64,000 nt of DNA, from assembly GCA_032622095.1 (NCBI GenBank), contig CP136061.1, positions 248,319,582 to 248,383,581 on the forward strand, read 5' to 3'. The translations under genes were made by a program, and so were the position numbers. The stretch is from Siphonodentalium dalli. Taxonomy: Eukaryota; Mollusca; Scaphopoda; Gadilida; Siphonodentaliidae. Numbering within the stretch: position 1 is the stretch's first letter; every line of letters starts with the position of its first letter. Shown one piece after another: positions 22,334 through 34,028 of the stretch. The notes beneath the pieces are model-generated. The model was not told the DNA's origin, did not search any database, and saw only the letters and a program-made list of their open reading frames with translations.

Positions 22334-23410
22334 AGGTGACCAGAAACTGTTGACCAGGTGTACTTGTGCGTGAATGCTGTGAATAATATAGAACCTCAAA
22401 ACTTCAGAACGTTAAAATTAAGAACAGATATGCCAGCGTCGTCCAGTTAAGACGAATTTTCAGCCCGTTCTATAGGCTACCGGATGTTTACTCCCTTAAC
22501 TGGCGAGAAAAGTGTGCTGTCAAAAGGAGAAGTAATTTGTCTCTCGTTGACCAAATTTGTCAACAGTTGGATTTTCACGTCTGACAAAGCATTAGTTGGA
22601 AATTTCGTGCCAAAAGCATGTGATTGTTTTCTGATATAGTTTGATATTCTAACAAATATTTACTGTGAAATTCGTTGTTATTTAGATCAAAAGTAGAATA
22701 TTGTCCTACTTTCGGTCAAATTTTGGACTAGAATCGGTTGGAAATTTCCAAATAGGGATGTTAGGATGGAGATTTACAGTTGGAAAGTTTGAGGTGCCAG
22801 TTGGAAAATTCGCAACACAAAGAGGTTAGCTCGGACTTGGAAATTTCAAGGGGGTGTAGTTAGAAGTTCCAATGTGGACACCCCATAGGATACACTAACC
22901 ACGTCCCTGATGATATGGCTACGAATGTTAATTTGGGCATATTCATCCAGTACCAGGCGATGTTGTGCCAATTTAATAAACTGGTAACTAAGATGTCCAG
23001 ATAGCATAGTATGTTTGAGAAAAAGGGCAATACTTTTTAATAAAATTACTGGGTCAACACTTAATAGGATAATGCAATATAAGTTCCATGACATCGTAGT
23101 GTACCGAAGTGCACGAGTGTGTCGGTTCATTTTTATTTCTATGAATAATCGTGGTTCAAGTTTCCAGGTTACTATAATGCTTTATTCTCTTATCAAATGT
23201 CACATGATATTGAGATATATGAGTGTATATACAAAAACGGAACCTGCATTGGTTGTGTATGAAATAACAGATATGAAACAAGCATGCAGTGCCACATGGA
23301 CATCATAATCTTATCAATATCTTATGTGAAATTTAATGTCCTATCCATTTAGTTAAGTTTCCTCCATCAAAGTTACACCATGGTGTATATATAAGTCTAT
23401 AATTATTAGC
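22334..23410. other. No gene seen
   Basis: Contains recurrent GTTGGAAA-TTTC motifs around 22560-22860 but no clear repeat unit. Overlapping 94- and 97-codon frames at 22846-23308 are on opposite strands and uninformative. Confidence 0.4.
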
Positions 23411-24300
23411 TCAACTTTACTTTGTAAAGACATGGCCGCCAACGGCCATATTGGATTTCAAAATTCAATCCATTAACACGGGCTACAGGTCGTACTGTTC
23501 GTCTGATCGTCATGAAATTGTCATGGATGTTAATATTGACATGTAGATGGGAACGAGTCATCTTGGGGTCGTTCGGCCAAAAAACATGGCTACCAGCAGC
23601 CATCTTGGATTTTACTCTTTGCATGACTAAATCCTGTGGCACGGGCTACAGGTCGCAGCTTTGGTTAGATCATCATGAAATTTGTCATGGATGTTAACAA
23701 TGACATGTAGATGGGAACGAATCATTTTGGGGTAATTCGGCCTAAAACATGGCCGCCAGCAGCCATCTTGGATTTTACTCTTTGCATGACTAAATCCTTT
23801 AAGTTGGCACGGGCTACATGTCGTACCTTTGTTCGGATCATTATGAAATTTGTGACGGCTGTTGAAATTGACATGTAGATGGGGACGAGTCATTTTGGGG
23901 TCATTTGGCCAAAAAACATGGCCGCCAGCAGCCATCTTGGATTTTACTCTTTGCATTACTAAATCCTTTGGCACGGGCTACAGGTCGTACCTTTGTTCGG
24001 ATCATTATCAAATTGGTCAAGGCTGTTGACATTGACATGTAGATGGGAACGAGTTATTTTGGGGTCGTTCGGTCAAAAAAACATGTCCGCCAGCAGCCAT
24101 CTTGGATTTTACTCTTTGCATGACTAAATCCTTTGACACGGGCTACAGGTCGTAGCTTTGGTCAGATCATCATGAAATTTGTCATGGCTGATGACATTGA
24201 CATGTGAAAGGGAACACGTCTTTTTGGGGTCATTCGGCAAAAAAAACATGGCTGCCAGGGCCATCTTGGAATTTATTCTTTGCATAACTAGGCCTTTCAA
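23411..24300. repeat. Tandem array of ~165-bp monomers (5-6 copies)
   Basis: The anchor CAGC(A)GCCATCTTGGATTT recurs with CATCTTGG at 23601, 23764, 23933, 24098 and 24262 (a diverged one at 23447), spacing 154-169 bp. Each monomer has ACATGTAGATGGGAACGAGT, TTTTGGGGTCATTCGGCC and GGCACGGGCTACAGGTCGTA. Frames of 78 and 115 codons inside are repeat artefacts. The same monomer appears singly at 12471 and 16010, and inverted in tandem at 57.6-58.5 kb. Confidence 0.85.
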
Positions 24301-24950
24301 CTTTCCACATTCCTAATCACTCCATTGACTGTAACACATGGAATTATTCCCTTTCCAAGTTGAGCTACAGTGTCATTGACACTTTCATTATAATTGTAAT
24401 TAATAGACAGGTTTAGCAACACGTACGTGTAAATTATAACGTGTGTTACCTCGACAACGAAGTCACCCGATTCACGTGACCATTCCGCTACACGTACACG
24501 GCAAACAGTTTTGACATTTTGTGTCCAACGTACAGCATATGAAACTTGACATGTCACAAAGAGGAATAATATAATCGTATAATAATTGAGAAACCGACGC
24601 TAATCAGACATTATGACAATGGGATTTGGCTACGCGAGAGAATACTTTGATTGAGAGCTATGGACTATATCAGTGGTCGCAGCTTGTCTTCACTATATAC
24701 CGACTATTGTTTACACGATTTCCTCTCCCTTATATATAGACGTGTATGTTTTAATATTGGCGCCGTAAAAGCACGTGACTTTTCCCGCCAATCGCATCTC
24801 CATAGCAATACCATAACAGCGCACGTCACAAGTTGCACGCACGCATGGCTAAACCTGGCTAATATATCACATTTGGGTTTTAAAATTTTGCAGTGGAATA
24901 AAGCCAACAGTGATGATAAATAAGATGTTTCATTATAATCTGACAAACAT
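24301..24950. other. Flank sharing sequence with 57.5 kb; no gene seen
   Basis: CTCCATTGACTGTAACACAT and the AAGTTGAGCTACAGTGTCA segment recur in reverse complement at 57520-57600, beside the second array of the same monomer, so the arrays share a common edge and belong to one larger element. Confidence 0.55.
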
Positions 24951-24952
24951 TA

Positions 24953-25103
24953 TACAGTTATCGCATTGTTTCGAGGTTGACACGAGGAATTGTCAACCCG
25001 AGGAAGTCAATATTCACCAAGGCCGTAGGCCGAGGTGAATATTGACTTCCAAGGGCTGACAATTCCTCGTGTCAACCAAGAAATAATGCGATAACTGTTT
25101 TAT
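24953..25103. mobile_element. ~150-bp palindromic MITE
   Basis: ACAGTTATCGCATT at the left and AATGCGATAACTGT at the right; arms continue with GGTTGACACGAGGAATTGTC and GAAGTCAATATTCACC around a GGCCGTAGGCC loop. No coding capacity; target duplication unclear because flanks are AT-rich. Confidence 0.75.
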
Positions 25104-25586
25104 TATATGAAACGCGCTTTGATTGGACAAGACGTTGTGACGTTGAACGTCGCTGTGAAAATCCTATCTATTTTCAGGTCTGATAATAAGTTATGTTAAC
25201 CCCTGAAGTATATGACGTCACTCAGAACTGGTATTAACCTCTTGTTTGATTAATGAGGTGAACATCGTTAGATATCTCGATATTTTCGTTACGTTTTAAC
25301 ATAGGAATTGGGAAAGAAACTTATGATCATATAATAATGGTTTTTATTATATCCTCACTTTTCGAAGGGGCGGGTTGTGGTTCTGAATTGACTTCGTCCG
25401 TCTGTTCGTCCGAGTCATGGGTTATCGGATTTGAATTAAGTTTAGTATGCTTAGATGTTAGCTACCGAGACTGATTCAAAAAGGATCAACGTTGTTTATG
25501 TCTTCCGCATCATTTGTTAACCTGGAAATAGTGATTGTTTTGCTTGTAGATATCTTAGGAGGCCCCACCCCCACCCTACCCCCCAC
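25104..25586. other. No gene seen
   Basis: Contains a TTCGTCCGTCTGTTCGTCCG segment of the kind seen in dispersed repeats at 33.6, 40.8 and 44.7 kb, otherwise unremarkable. Confidence 0.35.
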
Positions 25587-25672
25587 GGAATACGGAATAC
25601 CACTTAACACAGAGGGTGGAATACGGAATACCACTTAACACAGAGGGTTGAATACGGAATACCACTTAACAG
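25587..25672. repeat. 31-bp minisatellite, about 2.8 copies
   Basis: GGAATACGGAATACCACTTA starts at 25587, 25618 and (TGAATACGG variant) 25649. Degenerate GGAATAC and CGGCGTACC variants continue to about 25820. Confidence 0.75.
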
Positions 25673-25910
25673 CCATATGGAATACATAAACAGATATGAA
25701 AACTTCATTTTTTTAAAGTTCGGCGTACGAATACCGGTATTTTTGGAATACCGAATACCTCCTAACAGAGGGGCCGGAATACGGCGTACCTCATAACAGG
25801 GCATGGAATACGGCGTACGAAAGGGGGGGTGGGGGCCTCATCTTAGACATGCACGGTTTGAAGGATCTCAAAGAAAATTGGAATGGAGAATCGCCAGGAA
25901 GTGCTTTCTT

Positions 25911-26310
25911 TTAACCCTTTACCCAACAGAACGGCCCTGTGCCAATGCATTCTCTTATATATGCGAGTCGACAATAGGTCGCCTCGCATATATAAGAGAA
26001 TGCATTGGCTTAACACATTAAAAATTATAAAATTGTTAAAGAATGTAAGAAAAAATGGTAAAAAGTGTTAAAAAAAGATTTTGTTTAGGCCAATGCATCC
26101 TCTAATATATGCGAGGCGACCTATGGCCGACTCGCATATATAAGAGAATGCATTGGCACAGGTCATAACTGTAACTATCACAATGTGGTCAAGGAGCCGG
26201 TTCCAATGATATCCATATTTGTATGGTTCTATTGAGACATACCGAAGATATTTTAGGCTGTTGGAGCTTTATTTGGCCGGTTTTGGCCGGTTTGTTGGGT
26301 AAAGGGTTAA
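25911..26310. mobile_element. TTAA-flanked MITE, family B, full length
   Basis: Perfect TTAA at both ends with TTAACCCTTTACCCAACAGA on the left and TTTGTTGGGTAAAGGGTTAA on the right. It is the reverse complement of the 4253-4640 copy, about 400 bp, with the same twin hairpins and the GGCCGGTTTTGGCCGGTTTG segment. Confidence 0.8.
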
Positions 26311-26870
26311 AGAGTTTATTTCTGTAAACAATTACTATTTTGTTCCGTCCACAAGATTATCTCAGCCATGGTTCATCGGATCTGAATGAAATTTGGTTCA
26401 CCACCCGGAGTGCTTTCAATGAAGTGTTGGTGATATTCGTGTTTACATTTAGAGTTATTGTCCATTGTTAATTTTAAATTTGAGTTCCATCCTGACCATG
26501 TTTCAACTTTCCATTTTTAGACTGGCTTTAAGTACTCTTTACATTACTAAACAATAATAACAAATTTGAAAAATTGACATTGGGAACAACATGCGCGGCT
26601 TTTAATTGTTTCAAGTCATCTGCCGTAATCAAATCGACCCACTGCCATGTAACCCAGAACTAAACCGCGGCGTTTGCTCTTTATTAATGGACACACAAAC
26701 TCGTTAAAGGAATATGATCCTGATTTTTTTTTAGTATTTTCTTTCAATATACCGATAATATATACATAAAATGTCCATTATGCGCATGTAATCTAATATT
26801 CGGCCGCTAATCGTTATTTTTATAACGATTAAAAAAAATTCCGAAGTTAGCCGAAGATTTTGTGTTGTAG
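26311..26870. other. No gene seen
   Basis: Includes GTTCATCGGATCTGAATGAA, resembling part of a dispersed invertebrate repeat. An AACGATTATTTTTATAACGATTAA-like palindrome lies near 26808-26830. Confidence 0.35.
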
Positions 26871-26875
26871 ACGAG

Positions 26876-26949
26876 TCACGTGATCATCGGCCACATCACA
26901 TGATTGTCACGTGTAAACAGAAGCATAGTCACATGATCGACCACGTGGT
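26876..26949. promoter_or_regulatory. Cluster of CACGTG / CACATG boxes
   Basis: Three CACGTG (26877, 26908, 26942) and two CACATGAT boxes fall within 75 bp, most in a TCACGTGATC-like context. The density suggests a bHLH-Zip-bound regulatory element. It lies 3' of the THAP remnant on the minus strand, so its target gene is unknown. Confidence 0.4.
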
Positions 26950-27419
26950 AACTCATTGAGAACGCATAGATATTCAACGATACCATAAGTTTGCACGCGC
27001 AAAGCGATCATGAATTCCATCGCGGCTTTTTACGTTTGTCGCATAATGGGAGAACACTGCGAATGCAAATACATCGTGTTCTCACAATTAAACGCCTGTA
27101 GCGTGTTATTATTATATGTATCGCGATGTGTTGTTATTATAAAGCCATGCCGCATTTTACGTAGGATCTGGACACTGGAATGTTTACGATATGATAATTG
27201 TCTATTAGTATTAACTGTGCAATTCTTGGCATATATGCAATCTTTATATGAATATATAATATAATTTGACTATTCCGGTAACGAAAAATAGAGAAACACG
27301 AGCACATGTTTATATAGATAACTGACCGTAAAACCGAAATAATATAAGATAATTTATTTATACATCGTGGTAGAATATACTTATTAATATATCAAAGTCT
27401 TCATCTGTGATTTATTTAC
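26950..27419. other. No gene seen
   Basis: An 84-codon plus frame at 27010 is Cys-rich but matches no family I know and has no splice or start support. Confidence 0.3.
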
Positions 27420-27790
27420 AGTGAACGCTCTTTATTTAGTCATGGTAAAGGAAAATTGGGACTCGACTTAGAACAGTTGTCATCGAGATTATTTACTGTT
27501 TACACCAATACACGTAAATACATGCACACGAACTTGCGATATACATGCTTTATACATCCGTCAAAGTCGTAGCAATTCCGGTTTATTAAACTCTTTTTAT
27601 TCGCACCATATAAGGAATACTCTTAACATGGAACGCTCTTTATTGAGTCATAGTGAAGGAAAATGGGGACTCGAGTTGTCATCGTGAATACTTTACTAAA
27701 TTATTCATCAATATACTCCCCACTTTAACTGCAATGGTATGTATTCGTAACCATGACTGACTCGTCAAATGAAACGCTCTTTATTTGGTA
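27420..27790. repeat. Three diverged repeats carrying AACGCTCTTTATT
   Basis: AACGCTCTTTATT occurs at 27424, 27632 and 27773. The first two are followed by AGTCAT.GT.AAGGAAAAT and GGGACTCGA, an extended match of ~60 bp. The word recurs elsewhere in the window on both strands. Confidence 0.6.
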
Positions 27791-27834
27791 TATGTATTGG
27801 CTTTTTAGCGATAGGTTCGATTGGATATACTCAC

Positions 27835-28203
27835 GACTGGAAGCTCCGGCAAATTTATATTCTTTACGGGAGTTGACGTTTTTCTTGTGATGGCATTCTC
27901 GCCGGTGGTCCATTTGTTTAACGTGGGGGTTGCATTTCCTCTGAGTTGTCGTCGGTAGCCACTGTTCGGGCTAAGTGTATTCGCGTTATGCTCAAAACAC
28001 ATTTTTTCGAAGTGGACGGAACAAATTCAGGACTATTTCGTTGGCAACTACTTCAATAGTTTCTGATTTTGAGTAACGGGTTTCCCACAGAAATCCCACC
28101 AAATGTCACGTAAACGAAAGTCGTTTGGAAATGAATGCAGAATTATACCTAATTGAGAGTCACTATACCGGCCACAGCCGAAAACACTGCATTTATTTGG
28201 CAT
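27835..28203 (-). pseudogene. THAP-domain protein, first exon, broken by three in-frame stops
   Basis: ATG at 28203 begins MPNKCSVFGC, the canonical start of a THAP C2CH zinc-finger domain (C5, C10), followed by HSFPND and RLRDIWW. In the same frame ICSVHFE supplies the last Cys and His (C61, H64; 50 residues after C10, within family range), and ATPTL (residues 91-95) is the expected C-terminal PT motif. A GTGAGT donor follows residue 123 in phase 0. Between the halves three stops (TAG 28048-28050, TAG 28033-28035, TGA 28027-28029) lie within 24 bp; each is one C-to-T change from Gln, Gln and Arg, and Arg before ICS is common in the family. THAP proteins bind DNA and are often transposase-derived. 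Later exons were not found. The alternatives are an unrecognised short intron or an assembly error. Confidence 0.68.
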
Positions 28204-28339
28204 TGTCACGAATGAATTGTAAATACGGGACAATCGGGGCATATATATGGAAAATTAAAACAACATCGTGAACACGCACCCGAATAGAGTTCACATGTCG
28301 GCTCGTGTTTTTATAAGCTTTATTTTTGACACGAAAGTG

Positions 28340-28609
28340 TTATCTACCCCGCTCAATTGGCCTTCTATATTTCTTGTCAAAACAATAACTTTCCAAGCAG
28401 CACTTATGACAAATGCCAAGTGAAGATAACTCACCGGGCGTTGAAAATTCACCACGTGTACACAATGTTATTGACATGCCATGCCCCGCAGTAATTCCAT
28501 TACACTCACACGTTCGATTCCGCATTTTCCATCGCCACTCATATGACGTCATATAGGTAGACACAATTAACTCCGACTCCGATTCCGTGTTTTTAATTAG
28601 TTTACTCAT
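28340..28609 (-). CDS. Hypothetical Cys-rich protein, 89 codons
   Basis: The frame begins MSKLIKNTESESELIVSTYM and has a Cys-rich C-terminal half (CEC..., then ICHKCCLESYCF) that could bind metal. It sits 137 bp upstream of the THAP start on the same strand. I recognise no family. It may be an exon, a transposon relic or chance. No flanking splice signal was judged decisive. Confidence 0.22.
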   Translation of the reverse strand: MSKLIKNTESESELIVSTYMTSYEWRWKMRNRTCECNGITAGHGMSITLCTRGEFSTPGELSSLGICHKCCLESYCFDKKYRRPIERGR

Positions 28610-29659
28610 TTGACGTCATATGAGGATTTGCGACGGAGATAGCCGACAACCGGTGGGGGTATTAATTATTTATTTCTAGGCTGATTTATTACGCGATTGT
28701 TATGGGACTTGGATCATTGTGATCACAATAGGGGTGGCTTTCCGATAGTGTTTTGTTGTTTCATCGATTATTATTCAGTTATTATCGTTATTTGTGCCCA
28801 ATTAATCGCAGCATGATTAATAAACCCATCGATGAATCTCTTTGTGTACGCCGACCGAATGCATTACGTAAATAGCGACGTGAAATTATATAATCGTTGC
28901 AATACAATTTTAATGTCTATTGTCTGGTAGATACAAAAACAGAACTGTTGTACACTATTTACAGGATCGCATAAACTTTCAGATCAACTTGAACTTGCAT
29001 CCACACTCTACTTATATTTACCTACACCGAGTCAACTGGCAGATTAAAATAGCATTTTGCGCCCATTTGCTGCAACCCCAGGCCCCTTGGTGGATTTACA
29101 AAAATACCAATATAGACTATACCAGTGTAAGGTTCCAATGATCGATTTTGGCTAAAACCACACCAACTATCAAAACCCTAATCAATTCTAGAAATCTACA
29201 ATTGCAGTCACAATATCCCCAGGTGTGTCTAATTGGCAATACAATTACCTTTCATTTGACATACCGGTTAGGTATAACTCGGCGAAATTGAATCGAAGTC
29301 GAGATATCTTATCGGAATCTACCGAAGAAATCGGGTCGTCAATCTCCCTGTCCGCTCATAGGCCTTTGGCCCAGTTATAAAATCAATATTTTCGAGTAAT
29401 AATTTGTCGTGAACGTGTACTTAAACGCGATAACCTATAAATGCTCACATATGTTCCGCAAGTAATTCCGAAGCCATCCATACCTTGTAAATTCCGCTAT
29501 AAACTGGGGACTCGTTGTAGATCATCAATAAGCTAATTTTAATTACATTCTTCTGCGATAATTAATGTTCGTTATAAAATTCTCTTACTAAAAGCCGACA
29601 TAATCCGACCGCCCCGCCCCCACGCAGGAGTCCGGACGATATGGGACATGCATGCACAT
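28610..29659. other. No gene seen
   Basis: Intergenic stretch; no repeat family recognised. Confidence 0.4.
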
Positions 29660-30370
29660 GCGGTTCGATCGCAAAATAAAACAAAAAACACCGACCGTAC
29701 CTCTCCTGGATGTTTGACCACGAACATGGACATCATATCGTGCAGCGAATACCAATCTGCATTCATGCGCGATCGGCCAAGTTGTTAGCTATAGCGAGAG
29801 TTAATATATTAACCCATACGCTATAGACGTTTGAATTCGCTGACAGTAACATCCGCCGAACTTACCGCCCCCCCCCCAGGGGGCGAACGAGATGGGGCAT
29901 TCACTATCGTACAGGATGTACCTATATATACCAAAGTTCCAATCAACAAGTCGATAACTCGGGCGGAAACTGCGCTGTTAACCCATAAAAATCACCGACC
30001 GCACCTCTCCTAGCTGTCTGACCATGGAAAGGGATATAATATATCATGCAGCGAATACCCCTCTGCATCCATGGTCGATCGGGCAAGTTGCTATATATCT
30101 AAGGCGGAAGTGAATATATTAACACATACGCTACCACATACAATAACACCCGCCGACCGTACCGTCCCTGGGGGTCCGAATGAGCTGGTTCTTGCACTAT
30201 CTTGCAGAACATACTTGTATACTATGTGCTAAAGTTCCAACCCGATAGCTCGATCGGAAACGACACTGTTAACCCTTACATTGCGACTGGGTTTGGATGC
30301 AGAAGAGGGATATTCGCTGCATGATACGATGTCCCTTTCCGTGGTCAGACAGCTAGGAGAGGTGCGGTCG
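29660..30370. repeat. Two direct and one inverted copy of a ~306-bp unit
   Basis: CACCGACCG.ACCTCTCCT...GTGCAGCGAATACC recurs with a 306-bp offset (GCAGCGAAT at 29742 and 30048). A third partial copy is inverted at about 30280-30370, with TATTCGCTGCATGATACGAT and AGGAGAGGTGCGGTCGGTG. Between units are GCTATA..CG and CAAAGTTCCAA...CGATA blocks. Short frames inside follow the repeat. Confidence 0.7.
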
Positions 30371-32180
30371 GTGCCATTTTTAAATTTGTGCGTATACCTG
30401 TGGAACCGGCTTCTCTTCTCTATAAATATGTCGATGCGAAATGCAAACTTCAATGTGGTCATACATGTATATAAACATTGCATGCTACCTGATTACCACA
30501 CGATATGCTGCGAAACGCATTGATTTATCATAGACAAGCTAGCATAATTGATAATACAAACTAAATCTTGTTGGCAAAGAGAATCGCGCACTTTCCGTTT
30601 TCCGCCTGGCATTAAAGCGTGGCCGTGAAAGCAAATACGCTAACTATAGACGTTCGCTAAGCAATATGCAGGTAACGCTCGGTGGAAGGGTATATAACCA
30701 ATGGGTGTACAAAATATACCCCGTCAAAGCGGGGCTTTGTGCACACATGTATTCTTTCATAGCGACGTTATTGTGTAATTTCTAACTGATTAAACACGGT
30801 TCTTTTCAACGACAGTGGGGTCAGTATTTAAGATTGTGTGCTCTCTCTGTCGATCGATCACGCAATAATGAGACCCCATTTGGCATAACCAATGTGTTGC
30901 ATTTGGCTTCACTCGACGGTGGGCTTCATTGGTGGAAGACGTCTCGATAGCTATCGAGTTAATGCTCCCATAACAGAGATTAACATGAATTAATTTATTT
31001 ATACTAATCACTCACCTGTGTATGTGCGATAGAGCGGGTTCATTACCAGATACAGGTAATGGGCTGTATCTGTACATGCGTTTTGCGTTAGCAGACACGA
31101 GGCAAATGATTCATATGATCTCATATATACACGGCGAACTACGGGTAGCTGGGATCACAAACACGCAGACCGCGTGGTCTGAATGCGGAAACTATACTTC
31201 TGTTTATTACAACAGTCAGTGGATATAATAACTGCATGATCCTATATAGGTGAGTCTTATTTTATTATTATTCGCTCTAATTAATACTTTCATGTCATGT
31301 AATAGATGATGAGCTTCCTTTTAACGCCATGTAAGTTTGCATATTGATACAGAGTCAACTTTTCAATTTACTGAACGCTTGTGGTCATTCTCCAAATTAC
31401 GTCACATCGCGTTACGTTAATCGTTTCGATTGGACACTTTTATCTTTATGCTACTAATGGCGACTTCTGATTGGCGCTACTGACGTGGAATTCCGCGTAT
31501 CGCGAAATATAATGTCTACTACAAGTAATCAGACTGACTATTTACATGTGGGTATGTAGTTAACATAGACTGGGACAGTTGTAAACAAAAAAATTCGATG
31601 AGTCCGGTGAGTGGTGGGGTTAATATATTTTTGGGGCGAATATATTTCGAAACACTCTGGCTTCTCTTTCATTCCCCCCTTATCTACATTAACATTTACT
31701 TGTGCGGTCACTTCCTTCTTCTCACACTCCTACTTTTGTTTGCTTTTCTATACATATACCCACGTGACCAAACTGTTTATACTTTAAAATAACCAATAGG
31801 TCGCAAACAGGGCATGCATGCACAGATAGATAGATATATCGACTTTCAAAAGATGATGTTTTAACACGTTTTGAATGTTATATTTAACTATAAACATAAA
31901 GTAATTATACTCTAACTCAAATATCGTTACTATAATTTATTCAAACACATCAATTAGATTCATATCAATGCAATATACATGTATACCTAAACATTGAATT
32001 ACAATAAATACATCTGAAAATTGAAAAATTTAAAAGTTTTGATCAAGGCAAATTCGTCGCAAATATAGTCGCAAATATAGCGATGATTTTGTACAATGTA
32101 TGATTGTTGGGTATTTGATTGATTTTTGTACCACCAATAACACATGGTATATGGCATAGCACATAGCATGAATATAACAT
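30371..32180. other. No gene seen
   Basis: Includes a short palindrome TTACCAGATACAGGTAA near 31041-31058. Frames up to 80 codons lack domains. Confidence 0.4.
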
Positions 32181-32305
32181 ACCTTAGTCAATAATATATA
32201 TATATACACACATACCTTAGTCAATAATATATATATATACACACATACCTTAGTCAATAATATATATATATACACACACATACCTTAGTCAATAATATAT
32301 ATAAA
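32181..32305. repeat. 33-bp minisatellite, four copies
   Basis: ACCTTAGTCAATAATATATA starts at 32181, 32214, 32247 and 32282. An 83-codon minus-strand frame with repeating VCVYIYILLTK is translated minisatellite. Confidence 0.9.
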
Positions 32306-32733
32306 CACATATAAACAGAGATGGATTTTCTGAACTGGCTAAGTGACACTGGGTATAAAATTTGACGAATAGTTCAGTGTAGTAGTATTTTCATTTTCAA
32401 CAATGAAACAGGATTTACACAAAATTTACGGAAATGCCAATAGCTCTGTCCATTTTGCGTTATGTTTGCAGACATACTGTGCGCATCGCTCTGGTGAAAA
32501 TTCATTTGATAAACGAAGCTGAATAACCTGTTATAAATGAGTTTGTGCAAAAACTAATCACCACCCAATACATTTCTGAACTAGAATGCACTCAGAGAGA
32601 TGCCAACGTGCGCAAAAATGTAATAAAAAATAATTAAAAAATTAATTTCACTGTATTTTACTTAATGTATTTAATTTAATTTAATTTAATGTTAGCAAAA
32701 AAAGACAATTACAATCTTCAATTATTTTATTTA
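32306..32733. other. No gene seen
   Basis: AT-rich spacer with a short TTTAATTTAATT simple repeat near 32670-32690. Confidence 0.4.
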
Positions 32734-32901
32734 GGGGATAACAGTGTGGTGTTTTGTGATTTCGGAAAGGTACATGGCGAATATACTGTGGCAAATTTAG
32801 TTAATGGGCGACGGCGGAGCCGGAGCCCATTAACGGGTATTTGCCACAGTATATTCGCCATGTACCATTCCGAAATCACAAAACACCACACTGTTATCCC
32901 C
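32734..32901. mobile_element. 168-bp palindromic MITE with a GC-rich hairpin loop
   Basis: GGGGATAACAGTGTGGTGTT at the left is the inverse of the right end; arms of ~70 bp continue through TACATGGCGAATATACTGTG. The loop GTTAATGGGC...GCCCATTAAC is itself a hairpin around GACGGCGGAGCC. A diverged half copy (GTTGTGGTGTTTTGTATTTT) lies near 33330. Confidence 0.8.
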
Positions 32902-33719
32902 ATTATAATGCTCTTCGAACTTAAAAATGTTATTTAGACAAACAAATGGCTCGTAATTATCAACGAAATGTGCGGCCATAGAAAACACTCAGCCAATTCA
33001 CGACTTTTTATTTTAAATTTAATGCGCTAGATAAAATATAGTCCCCCAATTACCATCGCTCTTATCGTTAAAAATACTGATAATCATGAAAAATTACCAC
33101 ATCAAATAGAAATAAATATGCACAACAATTAGTTTCTGCGTGTACCTGATGTCTTATTCAGATGTTTACCACTTACAAATTGCGGTTTTGATTTTACCGC
33201 GATCTTGAAGTTGAATTGAAACAATGGGAAATTGTTTACTCAATGCGATGTATTTCACGCCGTGTCTGTCGCGGTTTCATGTCAAGAAATTTGGTCAAAT
33301 GATATCGAGACACTGACATTGGTGGGGTATACCGTTGTGGTGTTTTGTATTTTCTGAAAGTACATGTATACAGGGCGAATGTAATGATTGTCAATTTTCG
33401 ACAAAAGCCACATCGCTGGTTTGTTTATATAGCAACGAGCTAGTAACGGAAGTCAGTGCCAAGGGCGTCAACTCTATAATCTACTCCGTAACGTCGCCGG
33501 CATGTACTGCGTAAGGGTGACGTTATGGAGTGAAATCGGTAGGGTGACAACAACGTATAAAATTGTAGAATCCGCCTGTCCGTATGTCTGTCTGTCCGGA
33601 TTTTTCTCCCATACTCCCAGACTGCTGTTCCGATTTCAAACAAATTTGGTGTGGTGACTCGGTGTATCCCGGCGGAGGTAGTGACGGCGTTAGTTTTTCA
33701 AAATTTTAATGTAAACAAA
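32902..33719. other. No gene seen; start of a dispersed repeat
   Basis: GTCCGTATGTCTGTCTGTCC (about 33578) followed by TTCCGATTTCAAACAAATTT resembles the repeats at 40.8 and 44.7 kb. No coding sequence recognised. Confidence 0.4.
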
Positions 33720-33786
33720 ATTAAAACAAAAACTATAACAAAAACAAACAAACAAACAAAAACAAAAACAAACAAACAAACAAATA
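33720..33786. repeat. (CAAAA/CAAA)n simple repeat
   Basis: Runs of ACAAAAACAAACAAACAAAC. An 83-codon frame here is a low-complexity artefact. Confidence 0.9.
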
Positions 33787-33979
33787 AGCTCACTATGTGC
33801 CTATTTCAGCACCAGGTGTACGCTCTTTATAGATGTGTTTTCATTATGGCCCGCGCCATCCAACAGAATAACGGCTATAAGAACCAAATAAGTCCAATAT
33901 GAACCAACGTCAATATTTAGGTCCAATGTGAACCTATTTGCCCGAGGATATATTGAAGTAGCATAACACTATACTATGA

Positions 33980-34010
33980 TCAATATATATATATATATAT
34001 ATATATATAA
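33980..34010. repeat. (AT)n microsatellite
   Basis: About 14 AT dinucleotides directly before the hairpin chain at 34029-34150. Confidence 0.9.
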
Positions 34011-34028
34011 GAGTAGGCCGTGTCTGTT

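Noticed and set aside
32030-32281. 83-codon minus frame with repeated VCVYIYILLTK
   Set aside because: Translation of the 33-bp minisatellite.
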